From assembly GCF_000313935.1 (NCBI RefSeq), contig NZ_AMSS01000072.1, positions 1 through 64,000 of the forward strand: a stretch of 64,000 nt of DNA, in the 5' to 3' direction. The notes beneath the pieces were generated by a model. That model made no database searches, was not told where the DNA came from, and was given only the letters and a program-made list of their open reading frames with translations. Origin of the DNA: Acinetobacter sp. WC-141. Its GTDB lineage: Bacteria; Pseudomonadota; Gammaproteobacteria; Pseudomonadales; Moraxellaceae. The translations under genes were made by a program, and so were the position numbers. Below are positions 17,269-26,652 of the stretch, in pieces. The first letter of the stretch is position 1; every line of letters begins with the position of its first letter.

Positions 17269-17913
17269 ATGTTACTCACCGTTATTTATATTATTGCGAT
17301 TACTGCTGAAGCCATGACAGGTGCATTATCTGCTGGGCGACGGAGTATGGACTGGTTCGGTGTCGTACTGATTGCCTGTGTGACTGCTTTAGGGGGCGGG
17401 TCGGTACGTGATGTATTGCTCGGACACTATCCTTTAACTTGGGTAAAACATCCTGAATATTTGGTTCTGACGTGTTGTGCTGCATTTGTCACAATCATTA
17501 TTGCCAAATGGATGCGTCACTTACATAACATCTTTTTGGTACTCGATGCTTTAGGCCTAATCGGATTTACTATTATTGGTTGTCAGATTGCCTTACAAAT
17601 GGGTCATGGTTTTGTCGTATCGGCAGTCGCAGGGGTGTTAACCGGAGTTTCTGGCGGTATTTTACGTGACATTTTATGTAACGATGTCCCATTCGTTTTC
17701 CGTCGCGAACTTTATGCGAGTATTTCTTTTGTGGCGGTCATTTGCTATTGGGTATGTTTAGACTTGGGTTTCAGTTTAGAGTTAACCGTTATTTCAACCT
17801 TAATTTTCGGTTTCACCCTTCGTCTAATTGCGATCTATTTCGGCTTAGAAATGCCTAAGTTTATTTATAAAGATGATGATGCAGAATCGGCTTCTTCAAC
17901 CGATGAACATTAA
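17269..17913 (+). CDS. TRIC/UPF0126-family membrane protein
   Basis: A 214-residue protein with seven predicted helices made of two repeats, each holding a glycine-rich turn: TALGGGSVRDVLLG (about 39-52) and VLTGVSGGILRDILCN (about 124-139). This is the prokaryotic TRIC (trimeric intracellular cation channel) family, formerly UPF0126 (YicG in E. coli). Related bacterial channels pass monovalent cations; in some organisms they are linked to glycine uptake. It could share transcripts with ychJ, 45 bp upstream, as no terminator separates them. Confidence 0.88.
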   Translation: MLLTVIYIIAITAEAMTGALSAGRRSMDWFGVVLIACVTALGGGSVRDVLLGHYPLTWVKHPEYLVLTCCAAFVTIIIAKWMRHLHNIFLVLDALGLIGFTIIGCQIALQMGHGFVVSAVAGVLTGVSGGILRDILCNDVPFVFRRELYASISFVAVICYWVCLDLGFSLELTVISTLIFGFTLRLIAIYFGLEMPKFIYKDDDAESASSTDEH

Positions 17914-17927
17914 TCATGCAGAATACG

Positions 17928-17978
17928 ATGTGAGCATGCTATAACAATTAAATATATTGTCTTGCTCACTTATTTTTT
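17928..17978 (+). terminator. probable terminator after the TRIC gene
   Basis: gtgagca / tgctcac outer stem with an acaat / attgt inner pairing across a long loop, then TTATTTTTT. The long AT-rich loop makes it weaker than the other terminators here. Confidence 0.45.
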
Positions 17979-17994
17979 CCAGTAGAGTTTTCTT

Positions 17995-19314
17995 ATGGAT
18001 CTGGTTTCACGTATACAAAATCTTCCGATTGGCAAATTCCACTACACATTATTGTGGGTGGTTGGATTAGGTTGGATGTTTGATGCGATGGACACTGGCA
18101 TCATTGCTTTTATCATGACAACGCTTGTTAAAGACTGGGCATTAACCCCAGCCGAAAGCGGTTGGATTGTCAGTATTGGCTTTGTAGGCATGGCTATTGG
18201 TGCAGTTTGTTCTGGTGCTTTAGCAGACCGTTTTGGTCGAAAGACAATATTTGCCACGACCATGGCAATTTATAGTATTGCGACTGCTTTATGTGCATTT
18301 GCTCCAGATTTGAAATGGTTATTGATTTTCCGTTTTATTGTTGGCCTTGGACTTGGTGGGCAGTTACCTGTTGCTGTGACATTGGTGAGTGAATATATAC
18401 CTTCACATGTACGTGGTCGTTTTATTGTATTACTTGAAAGTTTTTGGGGTTTAGGCTGGTTAGTTGCTGCGTTAATTTCTTATTTTATTATTCCTAAATT
18501 TGGCTGGCATATTGCATTTCTCATGGGCGGCCTCCCACTAATTTATATTTTAGTAATTTGGAAAAAACTCCCCGAGTCGATACCGTACCTGATTAACCGC
18601 GGTCGTATCGAAGAAGCGCATACCCTAGTTCAAAAATTAGAAGCTCAGGCTGGTGTCCAAATTGTTCATCATATTGAAGTTGTGCCTGTAGCCATACAAC
18701 AAAAAGTCTCTTTTAAACAACTTTGGAGTGGTCCTTTCGCTCGTCGTAGTTTAATGCTGTGGCTCATCTGGTTTGGAATTGTGTATTCCTACTACGGCAT
18801 TTTCACTTGGTTACCAAGTTTATTGGTGAAACAGGGCTATGACATTGTTAAATCTTTTGAATATGTTTTGCTGATGATTTTGGCTCAGCTACCGGGTTAC
18901 TTAGCGGCGGCGTGGTTTGTTGAACGTTTAGGTCGAAAAATTACTCTCGCTTCATTTATCGGATTTTGTGCACTGTCTGCATATTTCTTTGGCCAAGCCG
19001 ATAGTGTGAACAGCATTATGTTCTGGGGTTGTCTCATGTCATTCTTTAATTTAGGGGCATGGGGAGTGTTATATACCTATACTCCAGAGCAATACCCAGC
19101 CAATATTCGGGCTTTTGGTTCGGGCTGGGCATCGGCAATGGGGCGTTTAGGTGGAATTTTGGCGCCGATCGTCGTTACCCATATGATGGTTGCAAAGCAT
19201 GGGTTTAGTCATGTTTTTATGATGTTTACTGTGGTTTTACTTTTAGTCGCAGCCGTAATTTTAATATTAGGTGAAGAAACCCAAGGGAAAAGACTAGAGT
19301 CGATAGGCCTCTAG
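17995..19314 (+). CDS. MFS carboxylate/niacin transporter, NiaP-like
   Basis: A 439-residue transporter with 12 predicted helices. Helix 1 has WMFDAMDTGIIAF and loop 2-3 has GALADRFGRK (MFS motif A). Helix 4 has RFIVGLGLGGQLPV and loop 8-9 has WFVERLGRK. This pattern fits the AAHS/NiaP group of aromatic-acid and niacin permeases and resembles Acinetobacter NiaP, which takes up nicotinate. The substrate is inferred. It is monocistronic; parC follows after 152 bp. Confidence 0.75.
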   Translation: MDLVSRIQNLPIGKFHYTLLWVVGLGWMFDAMDTGIIAFIMTTLVKDWALTPAESGWIVSIGFVGMAIGAVCSGALADRFGRKTIFATTMAIYSIATALCAFAPDLKWLLIFRFIVGLGLGGQLPVAVTLVSEYIPSHVRGRFIVLLESFWGLGWLVAALISYFIIPKFGWHIAFLMGGLPLIYILVIWKKLPESIPYLINRGRIEEAHTLVQKLEAQAGVQIVHHIEVVPVAIQQKVSFKQLWSGPFARRSLMLWLIWFGIVYSYYGIFTWLPSLLVKQGYDIVKSFEYVLLMILAQLPGYLAAAWFVERLGRKITLASFIGFCALSAYFFGQADSVNSIMFWGCLMSFFNLGAWGVLYTYTPEQYPANIRAFGSGWASAMGRLGGILAPIVVTHMMVAKHGFSHVFMMFTVVLLLVAAVILILGEETQGKRLESIGL

Positions 19315-19466
19315 TTTTGCCTAACTTTATAGCAAGTAGCTAAAAATATAGAGAGATGAGACATAATTTGACGCTCAGGTGACAGACTCCCTCTTGTGTC
19401 TGTAACATAGCCCACTTAGCATAAGACTCATTTAAAATAACGACTGATTTGGAAGATAAGCTGACT

Positions 19467-21686
19467 ATGACCAGCCTTGCGCATCAAGCGACAGAAAACC
19501 GCTCTGTAGCCGAATTTACTGAACAGGCTTACTTGAATTATGCCATGTACGTCATTATGGACCGTGCATTGCCGCATATCAGTGATGGCTTAAAGCCTGT
19601 ACAGCGCCGTATTGTCTATGCCATGAGCGAGCTAGGCTTAAAAAATAGCGGCAAGCCAAAAAAATCAGCACGTACAGTAGGTGATGTGCTCGGTAAATAC
19701 CATCCTCATGGTGATTCGGCATGTTATGAAGCGATGGTATTGATGGCTCAGCCATTTAGTTATCGTTATCCTTTAATTGAAGGACAAGGTAACTGGGGGG
19801 CACCAGATGATCCTAAGTCATTTGCTGCGATGCGTTATACCGAAGCAAAGCTTTCTGCTTACAGTGAGTTGTTGTTAAATGAGTTAGGTCAGGGCACAAC
19901 TGACTGGCAAGATAACTTTGATGGTTCATTAAAAGAACCGATTACGTTGCCAGCGCGTATTCCTAATATTCTACTCAACGGCACAACCGGTATTGCTGTT
20001 GGTATGGCAACCGATATCCCGCCGCATAATTTACGTGAAGTGATTAAAGGAACGATTGCCTTAATTCGTAATCCGCAAACTTCGGATGAAAAATTGGCTG
20101 AATATATTCCCGGGCCAGATTTACCAACAAAAGCTGAAATTATTACTCCACCGGAAGAGTTACTCAAAATCCAGATCACTGGTCGTGGCAGTTACCGCAT
20201 GCGAGCGGTTTATACCATTGAAAAAAATGAAATCGTGATTACCGAATTGCCTTATCAAGTATCGGGCTCTAAGGTGATTACTCAAATTGCCGACCAAATG
20301 CAGGCCAAAAAGCTGCCATTAGTCGTTGATATACGGGACGAGTCGGATCATGCAAACCCAACGCGATTAGTGATTGTACTTCGCTCTAATCGTATTGATG
20401 CAGAAACGGTAATGAGCCACTTATTTGCAACCACCGATTTAGAGTCGAGTTACCGTGTTAATTTAAACATGATTGGTGAGGATGGTCGTCCTCAGGTTAA
20501 GTCAATTCGTCGCATTTTGCTTGAGTGGATTGAAATCCGTAAAAAAACGGTAACTCGCCGTTTAGAATATCATTTAAACCGAATTGAAAAACGTCTGCAT
20601 ATTTTGGCAGGTCTTTTAATTGCTTATCTTGATATTGATACAGTGATTCGTATTATTCGTGAAGAAGATCAGCCTAAACCTGTATTGATGGAACATTTCA
20701 ATATTGATGAGATACAGGCAGAAGCAATTTTAGAACTCAAGTTGCGTCATTTAGCAAAACTTGAAGAGATGGAAATCCGTCAAGAGCAAGATGAGCTTGC
20801 TGCAAAAGCTGCCATTATTCGTGAGCAATTAGAAAATCCGGAATCTTTAAAAAATCTGATTATTGGTGAATTAAAAGAAGACGCGAAAAAGTTTGGTGAC
20901 GAACGACGCTCTCCAATCGTGGTGCGTGCCGAAGCCGTTCAGATTAAAGAACAGGATTTAATGCCAGCTGAAGCGGTAACGGTGGTTTTATCTGAAGCGG
21001 GATGGATTCGTGCTGCAAAAGGTGCGGATGTTGATGCAGAGAATTTAAACTATCGTGCCGGTGACCAATATCTAAGTCACGCTGTGGGTAAAACCAATCA
21101 ACGGATTTATTTCCTTGATGAGACAGGGCGTAGTTATGCCTTGCCTATTAGCAGTTTGCCATCAGCAAGAGGTTTGGGTGAACCATTAAGTTCTAAACTT
21201 GCTCCTGCAAGTGGCGTGTCGTTTATTCAGGTTTATCTAGAAGATGAAGAGTCTGAGCTTATCGCTGCAAGTACATCGGGTTATGGGTTTAAAACTCAAG
21301 CCAAACAGCTCGATACCAATGCTAAGGCAGGAAAAACATTCTTGTCAGTCCCTGAAAAATCAAAAGCTTTACCATTAGTATCTGCTCAAAATATGACACA
21401 TTTGGCTGTGCTCAGCTCAGCAGGTCGACTCTTAATTATCGATTTGGCAGAACTGCCAAATTTAAATAAGGGTAAAGGTAATAAGTTGATACAACTTGAA
21501 GCTAAAGAGCAAATTTTATCCATGACAACCCTGAACTTAGATGAAATAATTCAGGTGGTTGCAGGTCAGCAACATCTAAAATTAAAAGGTGATGATCTAC
21601 AAAAATATATAGGTAAACGGGCTTCAAAAGGTCAGCTCTTACCACGTGGATATCAAAAAGCAAATAAACTGTTGATTCAGAGATAA
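19467..21686 (+). CDS. parC: DNA topoisomerase IV subunit A
   Basis: A 739-residue subunit that, with ParE, decatenates replicated chromosomes. The winged-helix/tower region holds the catalytic tyrosine Y124 in AAMRYTEA. The C-terminal beta-pinwheel runs from about residue 495. The frame opens earlier at a TTG, but the ATG at 19467 gives standard Acinetobacter numbering: the QRDR is [10 protein letters not shown] with S84 and E88 intact, which are the residues usually altered in quinolone-resistant strains. parE is not next to it. A palindrome of unknown use lies 100 bp downstream. Confidence 0.97.
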   Translation: MTSLAHQATENRSVAEFTEQAYLNYAMYVIMDRALPHISDGLKPVQRRIVYAMSELGLKNSGKPKKSARTVGDVLGKYHPHGDSACYEAMVLMAQPFSYRYPLIEGQGNWGAPDDPKSFAAMRYTEAKLSAYSELLLNELGQGTTDWQDNFDGSLKEPITLPARIPNILLNGTTGIAVGMATDIPPHNLREVIKGTIALIRNPQTSDEKLAEYIPGPDLPTKAEIITPPEELLKIQITGRGSYRMRAVYTIEKNEIVITELPYQVSGSKVITQIADQMQAKKLPLVVDIRDESDHANPTRLVIVLRSNRIDAETVMSHLFATTDLESSYRVNLNMIGEDGRPQVKSIRRILLEWIEIRKKTVTRRLEYHLNRIEKRLHILAGLLIAYLDIDTVIRIIREEDQPKPVLMEHFNIDEIQAEAILELKLRHLAKLEEMEIRQEQDELAAKAAIIREQLENPESLKNLIIGELKEDAKKFGDERRSPIVVRAEAVQIKEQDLMPAEAVTVVLSEAGWIRAAKGADVDAENLNYRAGDQYLSHAVGKTNQRIYFLDETGRSYALPISSLPSARGLGEPLSSKLAPASGVSFIQVYLEDEESELIAASTSGYGFKTQAKQLDTNAKAGKTFLSVPEKSKALPLVSAQNMTHLAVLSSAGRLLIIDLAELPNLNKGKGNKLIQLEAKEQILSMTTLNLDEIIQVVAGQQHLKLKGDDLQKYIGKRASKGQLLPRGYQKANKLLIQR

Positions 21687-21785
21687 AGCTAGCGTCTGGC
21701 AACATAAATACGCTATATATGGCAACATGTTCAAGCAATGAACTGAACTTGTTGGTATTGAATAACGATTAAAAGGACAGCAATT

Positions 21786-21808
21786 TGGAGTACGTAATTT
21801 GTACTCCA
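21786..21808. promoter_or_regulatory. perfect inverted repeat between parC and fadD
   Basis: TGGAGTAC-N7-GTACTCCA. It could be the parC terminator, although only AAAAAATTT, not a T-tract, follows it. It could also be an operator for fadD, whose start is 176 bp downstream. It does not match the known FadR or PsrA boxes by eye. Confidence 0.4.
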
Positions 21809-21983
21809 TGCAAAAAATTTGGCAGGGATAAATTGTCAAAACTTCTGTCTCATAATCTTGTTCGAAAGTGTCATGAATGTGCCAATAAGTTTTACATATG
21901 TTCTGGCACCAAGAAGCTAAAGAATAGCTGGGGCATTGAATAACAGTTATTACTAAGGATTACGAATCGGAGATAATGGCATT

Positions 21984-23663
21984 ATGGAAAAAATTTGGTT
22001 TGCAGAATACCAAAAGACAGGGATTCCAGAAACAGTAGCATTGCCTGCGGAAAATACCTCACTTGTTGATATTTTTGAGAGTAATTTCCAAAAATTTGGT
22101 TCTCGTGATGCCTTTATCTTTATGGATAAAGCGATGTCATTTAATGAGTTAGAGCTTGCAAGCCGTAAGTTCGCGACCTATTTGCAAAATTTGGGGTTAG
22201 CAAAAGGTACTCGTGTGGCAGTAATGATGCCGAATGTGTTGCAGTATCCTGTAGTTGCATTAGCTGTGTTACGTGCAGGTTTAGTATTAGTGAATGTTAA
22301 TCCACTTTATACTGCGCGTGAACTTGAGCATCAATTAAATGACTCAGGTGCAGAAGTACTTGTAATTATCGAAAACTTTGCCAGTGTTTACCAAAGCATT
22401 TTGGGTAAAACTCCAGTGAAGCATGTAGTAGTTGCATCAGTCGGAGATATGCTCGGTACACTCAAAGGTACTCTAGTGAATTTTGTATTACGTAAAGTAC
22501 GTAAACAAATTCCGGCTTGGAATATTCCAGGACACGTTAAATTTAATTCAGCATTAAATAAAGAAAATGCGAGTAATTATAAGCGTCCGACTTTAACTTT
22601 AAGTGACACTGCTGTACTTCAATACACTGGTGGTACAACAGGCGTTTCAAAAGGTGCAGAGCTTACTCATCGCAATCTTGTAGCAAACTTACTTCAGTGT
22701 GACGGTATTTTCCAAAGTAAATTTGGAGCAAACGATGGTGCTAAAGGCGACCGCATTGTTTGTGCATTGCCGCTTTATCATATTTTTGCGTTCATGGTTT
22801 GCGCGATGTATGGTATGTATAAAGGTCAAGCAAATATCTTGATTCCGAACCCTCGTGATTTACCAGCTGTTATTAACGAATTACGTAAATATCAACCATC
22901 ATTCTTCCCAGCGGTAAACACATTATTTAATGCTTTAGTCAATAATGAAGAATTTAGACAACTTGACCATAGCAATTTAAAAATGGCGATGGGCGGTGGT
23001 ATGGCTGTTTTACCTTCTACAGCAGAAGCTTGGAAGAAAATTACTGGTACAACCATTATTGAAGGTTATGGCTTATCAGAAACTTCACCGGTAGCAACTG
23101 CAAATCCGCCTGCTTCTACTGAATTTAGCGGCACCATTGGTATTCCGTTACCTTTAACTGAAGTTGCTATTTTAGATGATGATGGTAAAGAAGTTGCTTT
23201 AGGTGAGCAAGGCGAAATCTCGATTCGCGGTCCTCAAGTCATGAAAGGTTACTGGAATCGTCCTGATGAGACAGCTAAAGTCATGACAGCGGATGGTTTC
23301 TTCCGTACGGGCGATATCGGTGTTATGGATAGCCGTGGATATACAAAAATTGTAGACCGTAAAAAAGATATGATTTTGGTTTCTGGCTTTAACGTTTATC
23401 CAAGTGAAATCGAAGAAGTTATTGCTAAACATCCAAAAGTATTGGAAGTTGCAGCTATTGGTGTTCCAGATGAAAAATCAGGTGAAGTGCCAAAACTCTT
23501 TATTGTGAAAAAAGATCAAAGCTTGACGACTGAAGAAGTTTTGAACTTCGCTAAAGAAAACTTAACAGGCTATAAACGCCCTCGTTATGTTGAGTTTATG
23601 GATGAATTACCAAAATCAAATGTAGGCAAAATTTTACGTAAAGACTTACGTAAACCAGCCTAA
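21984..23663 (+). CDS. fadD: long-chain fatty acid-CoA ligase
   Basis: A 559-residue acyl-CoA synthetase that activates long-chain fatty acids with ATP and CoA on the inner face of the membrane, feeding beta-oxidation and lipid remodelling. The AMP/ATP signature YTGGTTGVSKGA starts at residue 214. Motif II is GYGLSETSP, and TGDIG with the VDRKKDMI hinge and late PKSNVGKILR lysine are intact. Length and motifs fit FadD. It is monocistronic with a strong terminator. I saw no clear fatty-acid-responsive operator. Confidence 0.93.
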   Translation: MEKIWFAEYQKTGIPETVALPAENTSLVDIFESNFQKFGSRDAFIFMDKAMSFNELELASRKFATYLQNLGLAKGTRVAVMMPNVLQYPVVALAVLRAGLVLVNVNPLYTARELEHQLNDSGAEVLVIIENFASVYQSILGKTPVKHVVVASVGDMLGTLKGTLVNFVLRKVRKQIPAWNIPGHVKFNSALNKENASNYKRPTLTLSDTAVLQYTGGTTGVSKGAELTHRNLVANLLQCDGIFQSKFGANDGAKGDRIVCALPLYHIFAFMVCAMYGMYKGQANILIPNPRDLPAVINELRKYQPSFFPAVNTLFNALVNNEEFRQLDHSNLKMAMGGGMAVLPSTAEAWKKITGTTIIEGYGLSETSPVATANPPASTEFSGTIGIPLPLTEVAILDDDGKEVALGEQGEISIRGPQVMKGYWNRPDETAKVMTADGFFRTGDIGVMDSRGYTKIVDRKKDMILVSGFNVYPSEIEEVIAKHPKVLEVAAIGVPDEKSGEVPKLFIVKKDQSLTTEEVLNFAKENLTGYKRPRYVEFMDELPKSNVGKILRKDLRKPA

Positions 23664-23672
23664 TCAGTGAAT

Positions 23673-23701
23673 AAAAAAAGCGCCTTAGGGCGCTTTTTTT
23701 A
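23673..23701. terminator. bidirectional terminator between fadD and a membrane-protein gene
   Basis: aaaaaaagcgcc-tta-gggcgctttttttt. It overlaps the last codons of the convergent minus-strand gene. Confidence 0.9.
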
Positions 23702-24092
23702 TTTTAGTTTTATGGCTTTTTATAAACCAGCGGTCTATATAAGGGCGTCCAATTCCGACCATCCCAACAAAAACAAGCATTGTGCCGAGTTGCAGGCGTA
23801 GGTGAGTTAAATCAAGCTGACCATAACTTAAATAATTATCTGCTAAGCAATATATCGTAATCACAATGAGCCAGTGCCACAAAGTAAGTCGTTTAATACC
23901 GACTGCAATAAAGGTAATTGTTAAAATAACAAAGGTGCCAAGTGTCGATTGCCAATTCAAATTTGCACAAATCACACTAAGTAAAAAAGCCATAATAGGG
24001 AGGATGATCTTTAATATGCGATCTATCTGAAGTTGATTCTGTTTTTGCTTATCCAAGACTTCAAACAATTCTTTTTGATCAGGTTGTTGCAT
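23685..24092 (-). CDS. small integral membrane protein, function unknown
   Basis: 135 residues: a charged N terminus with a short helix (QKELFEVLDKQKQNQ), four likely transmembrane helices (about 28-45, 52-67, 71-88 and 100-118), and a basic tail KSHKTKIKKAP. I do not recognise a family. AGGG lies 5-6 nt before the ATG. The last codons lie inside the fadD terminator hairpin. It is alone on its strand. Confidence 0.7.
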   Translation of the reverse strand: MQQPDQKELFEVLDKQKQNQLQIDRILKIILPIMAFLLSVICANLNWQSTLGTFVILTITFIAVGIKRLTLWHWLIVITIYCLADNYLSYGQLDLTHLRLQLGTMLVFVGMVGIGRPYIDRWFIKSHKTKIKKAP

Positions 24093-24198
24093 ACATGGCC
24101 CTATTAATCAGTGATGACAAGTGATTGCATAAAATTTCAGGTAAAAACGCAATGTTATGATAGCATGATCAACAGTATTTTCAGTGATGGATGGCACT

Positions 24199-24597
24199 AT
24201 GCAGGGCATCAGCGGCATTATCTATATTATTTTAGTGGCATGTTTGCTGCCATACGCATTTACCGTAATTGCAAAGTTTACAGGTGGTTTTCAGCCTGTC
24301 GATAATCAGAATCCAAGAGCTTTTTTTGCGAAAACAACTGGTCTGGCTGCTCGCGCAAATGCCGTACAACAAAATAGCTTTGAAAGCCTACCTTTATTCT
24401 TAACAGCTATTTTAATGGCCGAATATATGGTCGTTCCGGAATATTTTATTCTGAGATTGGGTTGGGCATATATTATTTTAAGAGTTATTTATGGGATCTG
24501 TTATTTAAGTAATTGGGCAACTTTACGTTCGATTGTCTGGTTCTTATCTATATTGTGCCCAATCTTCTTATTAGTGGTCACGATTAAGCTGACTTGA
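24199..24597 (+). CDS. MAPEG-family membrane protein
   Basis: A 132-residue four-helix membrane protein of the MAPEG superfamily (microsomal glutathione transferase/FLAP-like). The conserved RANAVQQNSFESLPLF segment, between helices 1 and 2, matches the family's glutathione-binding N-x-x-E-x-x-P pattern. Bacterial roles are poorly known. I start at the ATG at 24199 because GGATGG lies 7 nt upstream; the earlier GTG and ATG (24184, 24187) lack spacing. It is monocistronic. Confidence 0.8.
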   Translation: MQGISGIIYIILVACLLPYAFTVIAKFTGGFQPVDNQNPRAFFAKTTGLAARANAVQQNSFESLPLFLTAILMAEYMVVPEYFILRLGWAYIILRVIYGICYLSNWATLRSIVWFLSILCPIFLLVVTIKLT

Positions 24598-24643
24598 GTG
24601 TCATTCTGTCATCATTCATATCAACTTTCGCGTGTGCGCATTG

Positions 24644-24681
24644 TATAATCGGCATCATTTTGATGATATCCACGCTATAAT
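24644..24681 (+). promoter_or_regulatory. two candidate -10 boxes for ppa
   Basis: Perfect TATAAT hexamers at 24644-24649 and 24676-24681, ahead of the ppa ATG at 24725. Neither has a strong -35 at 17 bp, so the active one is undecided. Confidence 0.5.
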
Positions 24682-24724
24682 CGAGTGGATTTTACATCTG
24701 ACTTCATAACGAAAGAGTATTGAT

Positions 24725-25249
24725 ATGAGTTACAGCAATATCCCAGCAGGTAAAGATGCCCCAAATGACATCTATGTCATCATTGAAATTCCTGCAAATG
24801 CAGCACCAATTAAATATGAAATCGACAAAGATTCTGATGCATTGTTTGTAGACCGTTTCATGGGCACAGCAATGTTCTATCCAGCGAACTATGGTTATGT
24901 TCCAAATACTTTGTCTGAAGATGGTGACCCGTTAGACGTACTTGTTGTAACTCCACATCCTGTTGCTGCTGGTTCTGTAATTCGTTGCCGTCCGGTAGGT
25001 AAATTAAAAATGGAAGATGATGGTGGTATTGATGCGAAATTAATCGCTGTTCCACACGAAAAATTGTCTCCATTGTATAAAGACGTGAAGGAATATACAG
25101 ACCTTCCTCCATTGTTGATTAGCCAAATTGAACATTTCTTCAGTCACTATAAAGATTTAGAACCAGGTAAGTGGGTAAAAATCAGTGGTTGGGAAGGTGC
25201 TGATGTTGCTAAAGCAGAAGTATTAAAAGCTATTGAAGCTGCTAAATAA
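24725..25249 (+). CDS. ppa: inorganic pyrophosphatase (family I)
   Basis: A 174-residue soluble enzyme that hydrolyses pyrophosphate to two phosphates and so pulls biosynthetic reactions forward. The metal site [10 protein letters not shown] is intact (E65, D66, D68, D71), preceded by [10 protein letters not shown]. Further conserved residues K30 and R44 are visible. Length is typical for bacterial hexameric family I enzymes. It has its own promoter region and a double-hairpin terminator region. Confidence 0.97.
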   Translation: MSYSNIPAGKDAPNDIYVIIEIPANAAPIKYEIDKDSDALFVDRFMGTAMFYPANYGYVPNTLSEDGDPLDVLVVTPHPVAAGSVIRCRPVGKLKMEDDGGIDAKLIAVPHEKLSPLYKDVKEYTDLPPLLISQIEHFFSHYKDLEPGKWVKISGWEGADVAKAEVLKAIEAAK

Positions 25250-25263
25250 GCTTTAATTGATAA

Positions 25264-25337
25264 GGCTCAGAATGCCTCAATTGATATTCTGAGCTTAATA
25301 AAAAACCTACATCTGTTGCCAGACGTAGGTTTTTTTA
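25264..25337. terminator. tandem terminators between ppa and the porin gene
   Basis: Two hairpins: gctcagaat / attctgagc (25265-25294), then aaaaacctac / gtaggttttttt (25301-25337) with a 14-nt loop. The second has T-tracts on both strands and can serve both converging genes. Confidence 0.85.
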
Positions 25338-25356
25338 TGCTTGATAGATTTGTGAA

Positions 25357-26652
25357 TTAGAATAATTTCACAGGAATATCAAGGAAAATACGCCATTCGT
25401 TGGTATCACCGATGTAAGCATTGGTTTGATAAGCATCGCTTGCACGATAGTAAGAGTTACGAATACGAAGGCTTGCATCTTTAGCAAAGCCACTTTGAAT
25501 TGTATATTTTACTTGGTTAAAGAATTCACGTTCTTCGGCATCATCCGTTAAACCTTTAACTTTGATGTCCCAACCATATACAAATGCAGTGGTCCAGTTT
25601 AGACCTGGTAATACACCTAACTTACCAAAATCAAGACTGTACTGAATTTGCGCAGATTTTTCATCGTTACCGATGAAATCAGACAGGTAAGAGTTTGGCA
25701 AATAAATACTTTGGCCACCGTCAGCATTTTCCCCATAATCATAACCGACATTACCACTGTTTTGTTGGTAAGCAACCATGATGTTATGTGGACCAGTATT
25801 ATAGGCTGTAGAGATTGCCCAGATATTATTCTTACGATTAGATAGGTCATCAGTAGTTTGTGAATAAGTGGAAGCACCTTCATCAAACTTAGTATGATAA
25901 CCACTGAAATCGTAAGTTAATGAGCTGTCATTAGAAAGAGGTTGCTTGTAGTTCACATTTACATAATGACGTTCAAGTTTATCTTTACTATCTAAACCGT
26001 AGTAAGATGCATTTAAATTATCATCAAACTTGTATTTAGCACCCCAAACAATTGCACGGTCAAGACGACGGCCATCTGTGTTCACTTGATCAGAATATTG
26101 GTTTTTAGTGAATTTACCAGCAATGACTTCTAAATCTTTAATTTCATGGCTAGTTAACAATGTACCCGTGAAATATTCAGGTACTAGACGAGCTGTGTTA
26201 CTTGCAAGAACAGGTAGGTCGAGTACTTGAGTACCATAACGTACAGTTGTATTCGAGAAACGTGCTTTTACGTTACCACCACCACGAGCCCAGTGATCAT
26301 AAGTATCACCAGAGTTTTCTTTACCGTTCAATGTTTCGCGTGGAATCATGTTATTACCAGCGTTATTATTGTCGCCGATTTTAAATGAACCATCACCAAC
26401 AATACCAACACCGAAACCGACAATACCAGGGGTAAAGCCAGAATCAATATTTACAATTGCTGTTTGAGCAAATGAACTGGTGTCATCTACGCCATTTTTT
26501 TTGTCACGGCTGATGTAACCTGTACGGAAGAGAATAGAACCGTTCGCATCTTCAACAAATCCTTTTGCCTCACTTTGCTCGCTTGCCTGAGCTGAGGAAA
26601 TTATTGCCGCAGAAATGAGAACTGCTAATGTAAGTTTTTGTGCATTTAGCAT
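25357..26652 (-). CDS. oprD: OprD-family outer membrane porin (OccAB-type)
   Basis: A 431-residue outer-membrane channel. The signal peptide ends near SSAQAS, and the remainder is beta-barrel-like with alternating aromatic/hydrophobic strands, ending in the C-terminal phenylalanine (VKLF) needed for Bam recognition. OprD porins take up basic amino acids and small carboxylates. The gene position resembles the A. baumannii OccAB1 locus, whose channel is the widest of that set, but I cannot fix the paralogue by eye. The barrel is complete, with no stop or insertion. GAGG lies 9 nt before the ATG. Confidence 0.88.
   Translation of the reverse strand: MLNAQKLTLAVLISAAIISSAQASEQSEAKGFVEDANGSILFRTGYISRDKKNGVDDTSSFAQTAIVNIDSGFTPGIVGFGVGIVGDGSFKIGDNNNAGNNMIPRETLNGKENSGDTYDHWARGGGNVKARFSNTTVRYGTQVLDLPVLASNTARLVPEYFTGTLLTSHEIKDLEVIAGKFTKNQYSDQVNTDGRRLDRAIVWGAKYKFDDNLNASYYGLDSKDKLERHYVNVNYKQPLSNDSSLTYDFSGYHTKFDEGASTYSQTTDDLSNRKNNIWAISTAYNTGPHNIMVAYQQNSGNVGYDYGENADGGQSIYLPNSYLSDFIGNDEKSAQIQYSLDFGKLGVLPGLNWTTAFVYGWDIKVKGLTDDAEEREFFNQVKYTIQSGFAKDASLRIRNSYYRASDAYQTNAYIGDTNEWRIFLDIPVKLF

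Noticed and set aside
21904..21917. Sigma-54-like TGGCACCAAGAAGC upstream of fadD
   Set aside because: The -24 and -12 elements are one base too close and the -12 TTGC is absent, so it would not be used.
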